The notes: a model not told the origin generated them from the sequence alone. DNA of 64,000 nucleotides from Albidovulum aestuarii (GCF_029961185.1 NZ_JASBQQ010000005.1:62001-126000); one strand, 5' to 3'; shown: positions 26,627 to 34,967, counted from the first letter of the stretch. Made by a program: numbers and translations.

Positions 26627-27088
26627 TTAAGCGTTCGCCCTGCGGGCAGCCGCAATCCATATTGCTGCCAGTGCGAAGGAAAGGATTGCATTCCATGTCG
26701 CCATTGACAGACCTGCAAAAGCCCAGGCGACCTCATCGCAGCGTATAAGCGGGGCCTCCATGATTTGGTTGAGCAGGTCATCAGCGGAACCCGACAAGTC
26801 ACCGCCCGACGTACAGGTGGTCGGTCCCTGCCACCAACGCATCTCGACACCGGTATGATAGACGCCGATCACACCTGTCAGTGCGGCCGCTGCAGCACCG
26901 GTGAAGGGGAGCCACCGCCATCCGGCGACCAGCGCGATTCCACCGATGGCAATCGCGGCGCCATGTGGCCAGCGCTGCCAGAGGCACAATTTACAAGGTG
27001 CATATCCAAGCCACTGGAAAAAGAACGCTCCAAGCAGGAGAGCGGCTGAGCCAGCGGCGGCTAAGAGGCAAAGTCGGGTCCGGGTCAC
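26627..27088 (-). CDS. dsbB: Disulfide bond formation protein DsbB
   Basis: A 153-aa four-helix inner-membrane protein. Cys32/Cys35 form the first redox pair in YAPCKLCLWQRWPH, and the periplasmic loop holds the second pair in TTCTSGG and LIRCDEVAW. It reoxidises DsbA and passes electrons to quinone. Its start overlaps the stop of the YqaA-type gene by 4 bp. Confidence 0.92.
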   Translation of the reverse strand: MTRTRLCLLAAAGSAALLLGAFFFQWLGYAPCKLCLWQRWPHGAAIAIGGIALVAGWRWLPFTGAAAAALTGVIGVYHTGVEMRWWQGPTTCTSGGDLSGSADDLLNQIMEAPLIRCDEVAWAFAGLSMATWNAILSFALAAIWIAAARRANA

Positions 27089-27663
27089 AGGTATTTCACC
27101 AAAGCAAAGCCGCCGATCAGCAGCAACATGAACACCGTGAACATAAGGCCGAGACGACGTTCGATGAAATCACGGATTGGTGCGCCGAATTTCCACAGAA
27201 GCCCTGCGACGATGAAGAACCGGAACCCGCGGGCGACGATGGCCGAGATGATAAAGACTGGCAGCGAAAGCCCGGTCCAGCCGGAGACGATCGTGATGAC
27301 CTTGAAGGGGAAAGGCGTGATGCCCGCTATCAGCACCGCCCAGGCACCGTAATGATTGAAGCGTTCGGAAAATACTCCGGCGGCATCGGTCTTGCCATAA
27401 AATTCCAGGATTGGCTGGCCCACCGCGTCCCAAAGGACCGCACCAATGAAATAGCCGAAAAGCCCACCGAGAACCGATGTAACAAGAGCAACGGTCGCAA
27501 TCAGCCATGCCCGCGACGGGCGCGCGATAATCATCGGGATCATCAAGACATCGGGCGGGATCGGAAAGAACGAGCTTTCGACGAAAGACACCGCACCCAG
27601 CGCCCAGAGCGCCCTCGGATGATCCGCAAGACGGATCGTCCAGTCGTACAAAGCTCGGATCAT
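27085..27663 (-). CDS. YqaA/DedA-like membrane protein
   Basis: A 192-aa SNARE-associated/DedA-type protein with the YqaA-like core: FVESSFFPIPPDVLMIPMI, GGLFGYFIGAVLWDAVGQP and AGITPFPFKVITIVSGW. The frame is open further upstream, but GGGGCAGGCAGA precedes the ATG at 27663 and the extra N-terminus is proline/arginine-rich and non-family. DedA proteins act in lipid recycling and membrane homeostasis. It forms a two-gene unit with dsbB. Confidence 0.88.
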   Translation of the reverse strand: MIRALYDWTIRLADHPRALWALGAVSFVESSFFPIPPDVLMIPMIIARPSRAWLIATVALVTSVLGGLFGYFIGAVLWDAVGQPILEFYGKTDAAGVFSERFNHYGAWAVLIAGITPFPFKVITIVSGWTGLSLPVFIISAIVARGFRFFIVAGLLWKFGAPIRDFIERRLGLMFTVFMLLLIGGFALVKYL

Positions 27664-27802
27664 TCTGCCTGCCCCGGAACTGCCTGCGCACCTTAGGCCA
27701 TGGCAAGAACGTGTCGTCAAGCAAGACGCATGCTTTCGGAACCGCTTGCACCGCGTTATCGTTGGTCGCATCGGTAGTATGGTTTCAAGCGGGGTAGTGG
27801 CG

Positions 27803-28648
27803 ATGAAATGGCGTGGACGGCGCGGCAGCAGCAATATCGAGGACCGGCGGCGCATGAGCGGTGGCCGCGCGGCAGGTGGGCTTGGGCTTGGTGGTCTCAT
27901 TGCGGTTCTGGCCATTGGATATTTTCTCGGCATTGACGTAACGCCGCTCCTGAATGATCCGGGCGCATCTGGCGGAGGCGGTGGCGAGATCACGGAGGCG
28001 GATCGTCAGGCTGGCGAATTCGTCTCTGTGACCCTGGCCGACACTGAAGAAATCTGGGCCGACATCTTCCGGCAGGAACTGGGTCAGAGTTACGAACCTG
28101 CGACTCTCGTACTCTTCAAGGGGTCGACGCGGTCGCCCTGCGGTGGCGCATCGGGCGCGACCGGGCCGTTCTACTGTCCGCTCGACAAGAAGGCTTACCT
28201 CGACACTGATTTTTTTGTGACCCTGTCACGAAAGATGGGCGCAAAAGGCGACTTCGCCGCTGCCTACGTTGTCGCCCATGAAATCGCGCATCACGTGCAG
28301 AACGAACTGGGTGTGCTGGGTCAGGCCAATAAAATCCGCCAGCAGGCAAGCCAGGAACAGTCCAATGCGATCTCTGTCCGTATCGAATTGCAGGCTGATT
28401 GCCTGTCGGGCGTCTGGGCCCGTCATGCGGGTGCTCGTTTCGGCAGTCTTGAACAGGGCGACATTGCCGAGGCGATGAATGCGGCCAAGCAAATCGGGGA
28501 CGACACGCTGCAGCGCAATGCGGGGCAACGCCCTATGCCGCACACCTTTACGCATGGCACATCGGAACAGCGCCAGCGCTGGTTCGCGACCGGGTACAAG
28601 GCCGGCAGCATAGATGCCTGTGACACCTTCTCCAGCAACCGGCTTTGA
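27803..28648 (+). CDS. Neutral zinc metallopeptidase (YpfJ family)
   Basis: A 281-aa membrane-anchored peptidase. After MKWRGRRGSSNIEDRR comes one helix (about 20-45), then a catalytic domain with HEIAHH (His159, Glu160, His163), the family segment PFYCPLDKKAYLDTDFF, and the helper motif ELQADCLSGVWA. The ATG at 27803 matches the usual family N-terminus. The substrate is unknown. Confidence 0.92.
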   Translation: MKWRGRRGSSNIEDRRRMSGGRAAGGLGLGGLIAVLAIGYFLGIDVTPLLNDPGASGGGGGEITEADRQAGEFVSVTLADTEEIWADIFRQELGQSYEPATLVLFKGSTRSPCGGASGATGPFYCPLDKKAYLDTDFFVTLSRKMGAKGDFAAAYVVAHEIAHHVQNELGVLGQANKIRQQASQEQSNAISVRIELQADCLSGVWARHAGARFGSLEQGDIAEAMNAAKQIGDDTLQRNAGQRPMPHTFTHGTSEQRQRWFATGYKAGSIDACDTFSSNRL

Positions 28649-28703
28649 ACGCGCGCAAAGCGCTTGAAAGCGGCACGGCGGCAGGTTAGACCGCATCCTG
28701 CGT

Positions 28704-28787
28704 GCCCGAGTGGCGGAATGGTAGACGCAGCGGATTCAAAATCCGCCGCCGCAAGGCGTGCGAGTTCGAGTCTCGCCTCGGGCACCA
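28704..28787 (+). tRNA. tRNA-Leu (anticodon CAA)
   Basis: The acceptor stem is GCCCGAG (28704-28710) with CTCGGGC (28777-28783), discriminator A, and an encoded CCA (28785-28787). The anticodon arm GCGGA-TTCAAAA-TCCGC gives CAA, decoding UUG. A variable stem GCC-GCAA-GGC marks a class II tRNA, and the T-loop is GTTCGAGTC. No integrase lies downstream and no repeat of the tRNA 3' end was seen nearby. Confidence 0.97.
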
Positions 28788-29397
28788 TCCCAATCCCTAT
28801 CCGAATCGTCCTGTGGCGGCGTGGACACTCCGTGTGCCGGCGACAATTACCGTACAATTGCCGGGATTGATTGCCGAGTGATGCATCACTGCCGTTCGCC
28901 ACAATTTTGTCGCATTTATGAAATTCCCGCATTCGCGCTTGTCGGAATTGTTTCCATAAACGGGCCGATAGTTCATCCGATTTTTGCTCTCAGGGACGTT
29001 ACGAGCTTTAGTTTAGGAGGATTATGTAACCATAACAATATTATATGAAAATTGTCGACTTCACCAAACGTTTCCATTTTGGAAACATAAATGGATCAGC
29101 GGCCTTGCCAGCATGCGATGCGACAATCGCTAACCGGCGTGGTGGCAAGGCCGTCTTGCCTCAATTCTGACATTTATTCTTTTGCTGAGCTCGTTGCGGA
29201 AATAGGCTTATCCCAGCGCAAAAGGCGTGATGGTGGTGGCAAAGCAAGTGTTGTCCGTCGGTCGCAATGGGGGAACGCGGTCGGCGGACGACACTTCAAT
29301 ACGGTTTCGACAAGAGGCCGGTGAATGCCCTTCATCTGTTATGTGGTCGGTGTGTCGCAAGCAAAGCGCGGCACATGTTCGAAAGGAAGCTGGGGCG
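28788..29397. other. AT-rich intergenic region with several inverted repeats, no convincing gene
   Basis: About 610 bp between the tRNA and a 63-aa ORF, visibly lower in GC than its surroundings. It holds GTTTCCA-TTT-TGGAAAC at 29070-29086, a single GTTTCCA at 28950-28956, a strong AGGAGG (29015-29020) in front of an ATG followed at once by TAA (29024-29029), and overlapping hairpin arms at 29100-29160. Open frames here have poor codon use. It may be a regulatory leader or encode a small RNA. Confidence 0.5.
29100..29160 (+). ncRNA. Candidate structured RNA with alternative hairpins
   Basis: CGGCCTTGCCA (29100-29110) pairs perfectly with TGGCAAGGCCG (29143-29153). The second arm can instead form GGCAAG (29144-29149) with CTTGCC (29155-29160) across a 5-nt loop. 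The two structures exclude each other, as in attenuators. There is no U-tract directly after, and no transcription evidence. Confidence 0.25.
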
Positions 29398-29589
29398 ATG
29401 GTAAATGGTGCAGTGGTTTCGTTCCTTGAGGCCTGTCTCAGCCCGGTGTTGCTTCTGTCATTCCTGTTCTCAATTCAAATGATCCTCGAATTGACAAAGG
29501 CTCGAAGACCCGTCGGCCGGCTTGCGGAGGCGCGCAGGCCTTCCTGCATCGTCTCAAGGGGGCTGCTCGGGCAGGGGCGGCGTCACTGA
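29398..29589 (+). CDS. Possible small membrane protein, 63 aa
   Basis: The ORF starts MVNGAVVSFLEACLSP and carries one hydrophobic helix (VLLLSFLFSIQMILEL) followed by an arginine-rich tail. AAGGAAG lies 9 nt before the ATG. Its TGA falls in the middle of a strong palindrome at 29575-29597. No family is recognised and codon use is only moderately convincing, so it may be spurious. Confidence 0.35.
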   Translation: MVNGAVVSFLEACLSPVLLLSFLFSIQMILELTKARRPVGRLAEARRPSCIVSRGLLGQGRRH

Positions 29590-29597
29590 CGCCGCCC
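29575..29597 (+). terminator. Palindrome at the end of the 63-aa ORF, possible terminator
   Basis: Perfect 11-bp arms GGGCGGCGTCA and TGACGCCGCCC around one base. As RNA this folds with a 7-nt loop and a GC-rich 8-bp stem. There is no T-tract, so it could also be a protein-binding dyad upstream of the first Hint gene. Confidence 0.4.
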
Positions 29598-29676
29598 TGA
29601 CGACCGGATCCAACGAAGTCATGTAGCCGTCCCGCGAGGGGCAAAAGACAGTACAAGAAGACAACAAGAGTAACGA

Positions 29677-30258
29677 ATGCCAAGTTTTACACCCGGTACA
29701 TTTATTGCCACGCCGACCGGTGAGCGCGCGATTGAGGATATGCGGCCGGGCGACCGGGTCATCACGCGGGATAGGGGCGTGCAGGAAGTCAAATGGGCCG
29801 GACGCCGACGGTTCAATCACACCGAACTCGCCTCTGCAGAGCATCTTGGGCCGGTGCTGATCAGCAAGGGCAGCCTGGGCAATGGTTTGCCGGAACGTGA
29901 CATGATGGTCAGCCCCAATCACCGGCTTCTGGTGCCCGGTGATCGTACAGTCCTGAAGCTCGAGCAGCATGAAGCACTGGTCGCGGCAAAGCACCTTATC
30001 AACTCCCGGACGATCCGTCGGGTAGACGCCCTGGGCGGTGCCTATGTCCATGTCGTGTGTTCTCAGGGAACGATGATGATGGCAAACGGCTGCTGGTCGG
30101 AGAGCTTTCAGCCAGCCGACAACAACCCCAACGGCCTCGGCAATGCCCAGCGCAACGAAGTTCTGGAGATCTTTCCCGAACTCGCGGCCAAGGCCGCGCG
30201 TCGTCCCGGTACCTTTCCAAGCCCGACACCGAGACGGGGACCGCAATTTCTGAACTGA
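29677..30258 (+). CDS. Hint-domain protein (Hedgehog/intein fold), copy 1
   Basis: A 193-aa protein that is almost only a Hint domain. It starts MPSFTPGTFIATPTGERAIE, where Ser3 sits at the nucleophile position usually held by Cys. GDRVITRDRGVQEVKWAGRR, VSPNHRLL (block B-like His) and ANGCWSESFQP follow, with a basic proline-rich tail. Hint domains catalyse N-S(O) acyl shift for splicing or autocleavage. Here no extein or large partner is fused. A homologous gene lies 230 bp downstream. The role is unknown. Confidence 0.85.
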   Translation: MPSFTPGTFIATPTGERAIEDMRPGDRVITRDRGVQEVKWAGRRRFNHTELASAEHLGPVLISKGSLGNGLPERDMMVSPNHRLLVPGDRTVLKLEQHEALVAAKHLINSRTIRRVDALGGAYVHVVCSQGTMMMANGCWSESFQPADNNPNGLGNAQRNEVLEIFPELAAKAARRPGTFPSPTPRRGPQFLN

Positions 30259-30488
30259 CCACGAGCGAGATTGACCCAGTTGGATTTAGCTGGAACGGGC
30301 GCTGAAGGACCCGACGGGCAAGGCCATTTGCGGTGTTCAGCACAGAGCTATTAAGCGGCTAGATCTCCCCTCCGCGTTCGGGTGTGAAAATGCCCAGCCA
30401 ACGCCGTAATCGCGTCCAATTTAATCTCTATCCCAATTCGCGAAAGCCGTATATCGGCGGACCGGATAGCATGAATCGGGGCTTAGAG

Positions 30489-31184
30489 ATGTGTGTCATG
30501 ACCGATGTATCTGTTGACGACAGAGCAGCGGATTCCTTGGCTCCCTCTGCCATTTGCTGTGTTGCAGAAAGGGGGGCAGCGACAAAAGTCCCCCATACGC
30601 CCTGCTTTACTGGCGACACCGAAATCGCAACTGATCGCGGTGCTGTTCCGATTGAGCACCTTCGGGTCGGTGACCGGGTTCTGACGCGGGACAACGGATA
30701 TCGTGAGGTTCGCTGGATCGGGGGCCGCCGCTTCGATTCGGCGGACCTCGCGCGTTTCCCTGAGCTTCGGCCGATCCGTATTGCCGCGAATTCCTTCGCG
30801 CGGGGTATCCCGCAGCGAGACCTCACGGTTAGTCCCCAGCATCGGCTGCTCCTGAGCGGCGCAGATGCGGTTGAACTCGGTGGCGAGACCGAAATCCTTG
30901 CCGCGGCGGTTGACCTGATGTCGGTGCTGAAAGCCGAACCGGCTGATGTCGACGGCGTGATCTACTACCACATCATGTTCGATGCGCACGAAATCATATG
31001 GGCCAACGGGTGCTGGTCAGAAAGTTTTCTGCCAGAGTCGGTGGCGCTGGAGGGACTGCATTCAGTGCAGCGTGAAGAAATTCTCAGGATATTCCCTGAA
31101 CTTGATACCGATTCTGGTCAGGTTGCCTATCCTGCGGCCCGTGGTGGGCTGACGATCCGACCACAACTGACACTGGTCGCCTGA
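30489..31184 (+). CDS. Hint-domain protein (Hedgehog/intein fold), copy 2
   Basis: A 231-aa protein as annotated, with about 35-40 residues before the Hint domain. The domain begins PCFTGDTEIATDRGAVPIEH with a canonical Cys and continues GDRVLTRDNGYREVRWIGGR, VSPQHRLLLSG and ANGCWSESFLP. Paralogy to the upstream gene extends to the C-terminal QREEILRIFPEL. The start is uncertain: ATGs at 30384, 30471, 30489 and 30498 are all in frame, none with a strong ribosome site. Confidence 0.8.
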   Translation: MCVMTDVSVDDRAADSLAPSAICCVAERGAATKVPHTPCFTGDTEIATDRGAVPIEHLRVGDRVLTRDNGYREVRWIGGRRFDSADLARFPELRPIRIAANSFARGIPQRDLTVSPQHRLLLSGADAVELGGETEILAAAVDLMSVLKAEPADVDGVIYYHIMFDAHEIIWANGCWSESFLPESVALEGLHSVQREEILRIFPELDTDSGQVAYPAARGGLTIRPQLTLVA

Positions 31185-31187
31185 CCG

Positions 31188-31790
31188 TCACCGACCGGTC
31201 CGCTGGCGCCAGTTCGCCCAGTCTTCCGGTGTGTCCAGATCCTCGATGGCACGGTTTCCGGGAAGCGGATGGGCCCTTATCGCTTCCCCCTCAAGAACAA
31301 TCTGCGCCCCCCGATCTCCGGTCAGAACTGTCAGTTCCTGAATCAGATGGCGTGGGAAGATGACCGGATGTCCCGCCGCTTGACCACCTTGCGTTGTCGC
31401 GCGCAGTGGGCGGGACGGAGCGGTCGCAAAATCCGCGATCATGCCGTCGAGATCGTCGCGGGTAATGCCGGGCATGTCGGGCAGAAGAACCATGAGTCCC
31501 TCAACCAATCCGGCCTGACCGGCCCCGGCGCGCAGGCTCGCCGCCATACCGTCATGCCAGTCATCGACCATAATCTGTGTGACACGTAGCCCGGACAGCG
31601 CGGACTGACGCGCCAAAAGCAGTGGGCCGCTTCCAGGTAGCGTCACAAGAACCTTGGCACCGGTATCCATCGCCATCCTGGTGACACGGCGCAGCTGCGG
31701 CTGGCCATCGACCACTTCAAGAAGTTTGTCTGACCCTCTCATCCGGCGCGAAGCACCGGCCGCCGGAATGAGAATTGCAAGGTCGGGCAT
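31188..31790 (-). CDS. MobA/MocA-like nucleotidyltransferase
   Basis: A 200-aa NTP transferase. LAILIPAAGASRRMRGSDKL is the nucleotide-binding signature, LPDMPGITRDDLDGMIADF carries the metal-binding Asp, and GHPVIFPRHLIQEL is typical of molybdenum cofactor cytidylyl- or guanylyltransferases. It would add a nucleotide to Mo-cofactor for a xanthine/CO dehydrogenase-type or DMSO reductase-type enzyme. The ATG at 31790 places the motif at the N-terminus, with AGGGGCG upstream. No molybdoenzyme is adjacent. Confidence 0.8.
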   Translation of the reverse strand: MPDLAILIPAAGASRRMRGSDKLLEVVDGQPQLRRVTRMAMDTGAKVLVTLPGSGPLLLARQSALSGLRVTQIMVDDWHDGMAASLRAGAGQAGLVEGLMVLLPDMPGITRDDLDGMIADFATAPSRPLRATTQGGQAAGHPVIFPRHLIQELTVLTGDRGAQIVLEGEAIRAHPLPGNRAIEDLDTPEDWANWRQRTGR

Positions 31791-31857
31791 GGCGTCGCCC
31801 CTAAACTCGAAAAACACTTGATCCAATCAAGCGCATAACCGGTTTTACGAGTGGAGG

Positions 31858-31890
31858 ACCGGTTAACGCAAGGTCAATGCGTTAACCGGT
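31858..31890. other. Perfect 13-bp inverted repeat between dimethylglycine dehydrogenase and the MobA-like gene
   Basis: ACCGGTTAACGCA (31858-31870) and TGCGTTAACCGGT (31878-31890) flank a 7-nt spacer; another AACCGGTT is at 31838. It starts 9 nt beyond the stop of the minus-strand gene at 31899, so it may terminate that transcript, but there is no clear T-run. An operator for the MobA-like gene (start 31790) is the alternative. Confidence 0.5.
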
Positions 31891-31898
31891 TGGGGCCG

Positions 31899-34325
31899 TC
31901 AGCCCCGCATTCTCGCGCCATCCGCATCCCAAAGCGGGCCGTCGATCAGCCGCGCCTTACGGTTTTCGCCGAGGATTTCGATCTCAACTTCCAGCCCGGC
32001 GCGGATCATTTCTGTCGGCACGAACCCTTGCGCTACGGATTGCCCGGTCCAATGCGAATAGCCGCCCGATGTACAGAAACCCAAGACCTTGTCGCCGATC
32101 CAGATCGGCTCGTAGGCCACGACATCAGCATCCGTCGCATCGACGATGAAGGCGCAGAGTTTGCGCTTGGGCCCTTCGGCCTTTTCCTTGGTCGCGGGGG
32201 CCTTGCCGATCCAGTCGGCTTCCTTGTTCCAGCGGATGAAGCGGTCAATGCCCGTCTCGCCCGGAAAGTAATCGGGGCTGAATTCGCGTGCCCAGGACCC
32301 GAAGAGCTTGTCGAGGCGCAGCGACATCATCGCCCGCATCCCGAAGGGGCGCAGCCCGAGGTCCTGTCCTGCGGCCCAGAGCGTGTGCCAGAGGCTACGT
32401 TCACTCATGAAATCGGTGAAGATTTCATAGCCAAGGTCGCCGGTATAACTCACGCGCTGGACAAGGCAGTCCGCCATGCCGATCGTCATGCGCTTGGCAT
32501 CCATGAACTTGAACGCGTCGGCCGAAACGTCCGATCGGGTGACACGGGACAGAAGCTCCCGTGCATTCGGACCCGCGATCTGGAAGCCGGTCACACGGTC
32601 CGAGACGTTTTCGACCGTGACCCCATCTTCAAGGTTCTTTTCGAACCAGCGGAGATGCTGGTCCTGCGCGCCATAGCTGCCGGTGATCTGGAATTCGGTT
32701 TCGTTAAGGCACGTTACGGTGAAGTCGCCGATGATCTTGCCCTTGTGGCTGAGCATCGGGGTCAGGGACAGTCGGCCCTGTTTCGGGATCGCGCCCGCCA
32801 TGATCCGGTCGAGCCATTTGCGCGCATTCGGACCCTTCACGCGGAACTTGCCGAAGTTCTGCACCTCGTTGATGCCAACCGCCTCACGCACCGCGCGGAC
32901 TTCCGCCGCCGTTGCCTCCCATGCGTTGGACCGCTTAAACGATGGCGTCTCGTAACGCGGCTCGCCGGGCAGGGCGAAGTAGTTTACGACCTCAAGACCG
33001 TATTGCTGGCCCCAGACCGCGCCCATGCCGTCGAAGATGTCGTACATCGGCGTGGTGCGGAAGGGGCGGGCAGCGGGGCGTTCCTCGTTCGGATAGCTGA
33101 CCGAGAACCGCATCTGGTAGTTCTCGATCACCTTCGGAACGGTGTAGCCGGGTGTCGTCCATTTGCCGAAGCGGGCCACGTCAAAGCCGCGCGGGTCGAC
33201 CTCGGTCTCGCCGTGGATCATCCATTCGGCGAGAGATTTGCCCATGCCGCCGCCTTGGCTGAAGCCCGCCATGACCGCACAGGCAGACCAGTAATTCCTG
33301 AGACCCGGCACTGGTCCAATGAGGGGGTTGCCGTCCGGGGCGAAGGTGAAGGGGCCATGGATGACATTTTTGACGCCGGCCTTCTCAAGCACGGGGAACC
33401 GCTTGTACGCGAAGGCCACGGAATCCTCGATCTTGTCGAGGTTGTCGGGCAGAAGCTCGTGCCCGAAAGTCCAGGGTGTGCCATCCAACGACCAACCTTC
33501 ACAGGGCTTTTCATAAAAGCCGATGCAGAGGCCGCGGCCTTCCTGACGCAGATAGCTTTCGCCGCCGGGGTCCATGACATGCGGAAATTCGCGGCCCGAA
33601 TTCAGGATGTCCATGATTTCGGGGATCTCGTCGGTGACGAGATACTGGTGCGCCATCGGCAGAAGCGGGAAGTAAACGCCCGCCATCGCGCCCACTTCAC
33701 GCGCCCAAAGGCCACCGGCGTTAACGACATGTTCAGCGTGGACGGTGCCTTTTTCGGTTACCAAGTCCCACGTGCTATCCGAGCGGGGATTGGTCTCCAG
33801 CACGCGGTTGTGTTCAACGATCTCCGCACCGCCCATCTTCGCCGCGCGGGCATAGGCATGCGTGGTGCCGGACGGGTCAAGATGGCCGTCAAGGGGATCA
33901 TAAAGAGCACCGACAATACCCTTGGTATTTACAAGGCCATCAGTGTATTTTTCTATCTCTTCGGGGCCGAAAAGTTCGGTATGAAGTCCCATATAGCGAT
34001 GCTTTGCGCGTTCCGCCTTCAGCATCTCGAACCGCGCCTGATTGTCGGCCAGCGTGATACCGCCGACATGGTGAAGACCGCAGGACATGCCGGTGATCTT
34101 CTCAAGTTCTTTGTAAAGTTGGATCGTATAACCCTGCAGGGCGGCCATATTGGTGTCGCCGTTCAATGTGTGGAAACCACCGGCTGCGTGCCAGGTGGAA
34201 CCAGAGGTGAGTGTCGATCTTTCGATCAGCATCACATCCTTCCAGCCGTATTTCGTCAGGTGATAGAGCACCGAGCAACCGACGACGCCGCCGCCGATGA
34301 CCACAACCTGTGCCTGGGTCTTCAT
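31899..34325 (-). CDS. FAD-dependent dimethylglycine dehydrogenase / GcvT-type aminomethyltransferase
   Basis: An 808-aa two-part enzyme. The DAO-type FAD domain (about 5-370) has GGGVVG at 11-16 and SGSTWHAAGG with His46, the residue that carries covalent flavin in dimethylglycine dehydrogenases. A linker follows, then a GcvT/aminomethyltransferase folate domain to the end (VQNFGKFRVKGPNARKWLDR, SYTGDLGYEIF, RLDKLFGSWAREFSPDYFPG). It would oxidatively demethylate dimethylglycine (or sarcosine) and pass the methyl as methylene-THF. GGGAGG precedes the ATG. It links to glycine betaine made by the carnitine and choline sulfate genes. Exact substrate among methylglycines is inferred. Confidence 0.85.
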   Translation of the reverse strand: MKTQAQVVVIGGGVVGCSVLYHLTKYGWKDVMLIERSTLTSGSTWHAAGGFHTLNGDTNMAALQGYTIQLYKELEKITGMSCGLHHVGGITLADNQARFEMLKAERAKHRYMGLHTELFGPEEIEKYTDGLVNTKGIVGALYDPLDGHLDPSGTTHAYARAAKMGGAEIVEHNRVLETNPRSDSTWDLVTEKGTVHAEHVVNAGGLWAREVGAMAGVYFPLLPMAHQYLVTDEIPEIMDILNSGREFPHVMDPGGESYLRQEGRGLCIGFYEKPCEGWSLDGTPWTFGHELLPDNLDKIEDSVAFAYKRFPVLEKAGVKNVIHGPFTFAPDGNPLIGPVPGLRNYWSACAVMAGFSQGGGMGKSLAEWMIHGETEVDPRGFDVARFGKWTTPGYTVPKVIENYQMRFSVSYPNEERPAARPFRTTPMYDIFDGMGAVWGQQYGLEVVNYFALPGEPRYETPSFKRSNAWEATAAEVRAVREAVGINEVQNFGKFRVKGPNARKWLDRIMAGAIPKQGRLSLTPMLSHKGKIIGDFTVTCLNETEFQITGSYGAQDQHLRWFEKNLEDGVTVENVSDRVTGFQIAGPNARELLSRVTRSDVSADAFKFMDAKRMTIGMADCLVQRVSYTGDLGYEIFTDFMSERSLWHTLWAAGQDLGLRPFGMRAMMSLRLDKLFGSWAREFSPDYFPGETGIDRFIRWNKEADWIGKAPATKEKAEGPKRKLCAFIVDATDADVVAYEPIWIGDKVLGFCTSGGYSHWTGQSVAQGFVPTEMIRAGLEVEIEILGENRKARLIDGPLWDADGARMRG

Positions 34326-34356
34326 CGTTTTCCTCCCGAGGAATTTTCACCACTCA

Positions 34357-34388
34357 ATTTCGGAATCCGTCGCGTGGCATGCCGAAAT
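34357..34388. promoter_or_regulatory. Possible operator upstream of dimethylglycine dehydrogenase
   Basis: ATTTCGG (34357-34363) and CCGAAAT (34382-34388) form a perfect 7-bp dyad 32-63 nt upstream of the minus-strand start at 34325. Placement fits a regulator site. The cognate regulator is unknown. Confidence 0.3.
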
Positions 34389-34512
34389 GCGACAGAAATC
34401 GTCGTAAACGAAAACAGCGTACGTGAGCGTGTTCCCTTGTATTCATTGGTTGGTGTCGTCGTGCCCATCCGAAAAGGCACACCGAAAGCCAGGGAAATGA
34501 AGGAACGGGTAT

Positions 34513-34934
34513 ATGAGGAACCTGGCCGCATTGATTTTCACACCGGCACTTGCAGCAGGGGGCGCTGCGGCCCAGAACCGGGACGGTTTGTTTGCAACCG
34601 ATGCAGGACTGATCGCTTTCATCGAGGAGCATGCCAAGAAAAGGGACATTGGCCCGCTTTTGCGCGAACTGGGCGGCGCGGATGATACCCGGATGCGCAG
34701 ATAGATACCGTTCAGCGCCAAGTATTTGGTGTATTTGGCAATGACTTTGCCGAGTTTTCACTCGTCAAATCGCGTCAGTTGAAAAGCGGTTTTTCACAGC
34801 GTGTTTTTGTGGCGTGGCGCGGGGACGGCTACCTCTGGCTCTACCTGCTGACTCATGAACGAAATGACGGCGTGCAAGTAATTCAATCTGCCTTCAACTC
34901 GGATGTAGAAGAGATCATTGGACGGTATTTCTAG
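34513..34934 (+). pseudogene. Frameshifted gene for a small secreted protein
   Basis: The first frame encodes a signal peptide (MRNLAALIFTPALAAGGAAA) and about 42 further residues, then stops at 34702-34704. A second frame, open from 34686 to TAG at 34932-34934, continues with good coding character (RQVFGVFGNDFAEFSLVKSR and FVAWRGDGYLWLYLLTHE). Joining them near 34681-34701 gives one protein of about 140 aa. A single-base deletion, sequencing error or programmed shift could explain this. Family not recognised. Confidence 0.6.
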
Positions 34935-34967
34935 CGTCGAAACTGCGGCCGAAAGACCGTCATCCAT

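Noticed and set aside
29091-29324. 77-codon ORF in the AT-rich gap
   Set aside because: Poor codon use, no ribosome site, and it overlaps the strong inverted repeats.
28704-29676. Integrated element at the tRNA-Leu 3' end
   Set aside because: No integrase, no duplicated tRNA end and no cargo were found; only an AT-rich gap.
31851-34685. Long open frame (944 codons) on the plus strand
   Set aside because: It lies opposite the clear dimethylglycine dehydrogenase and has arginine/histidine-rich low-sense translation.
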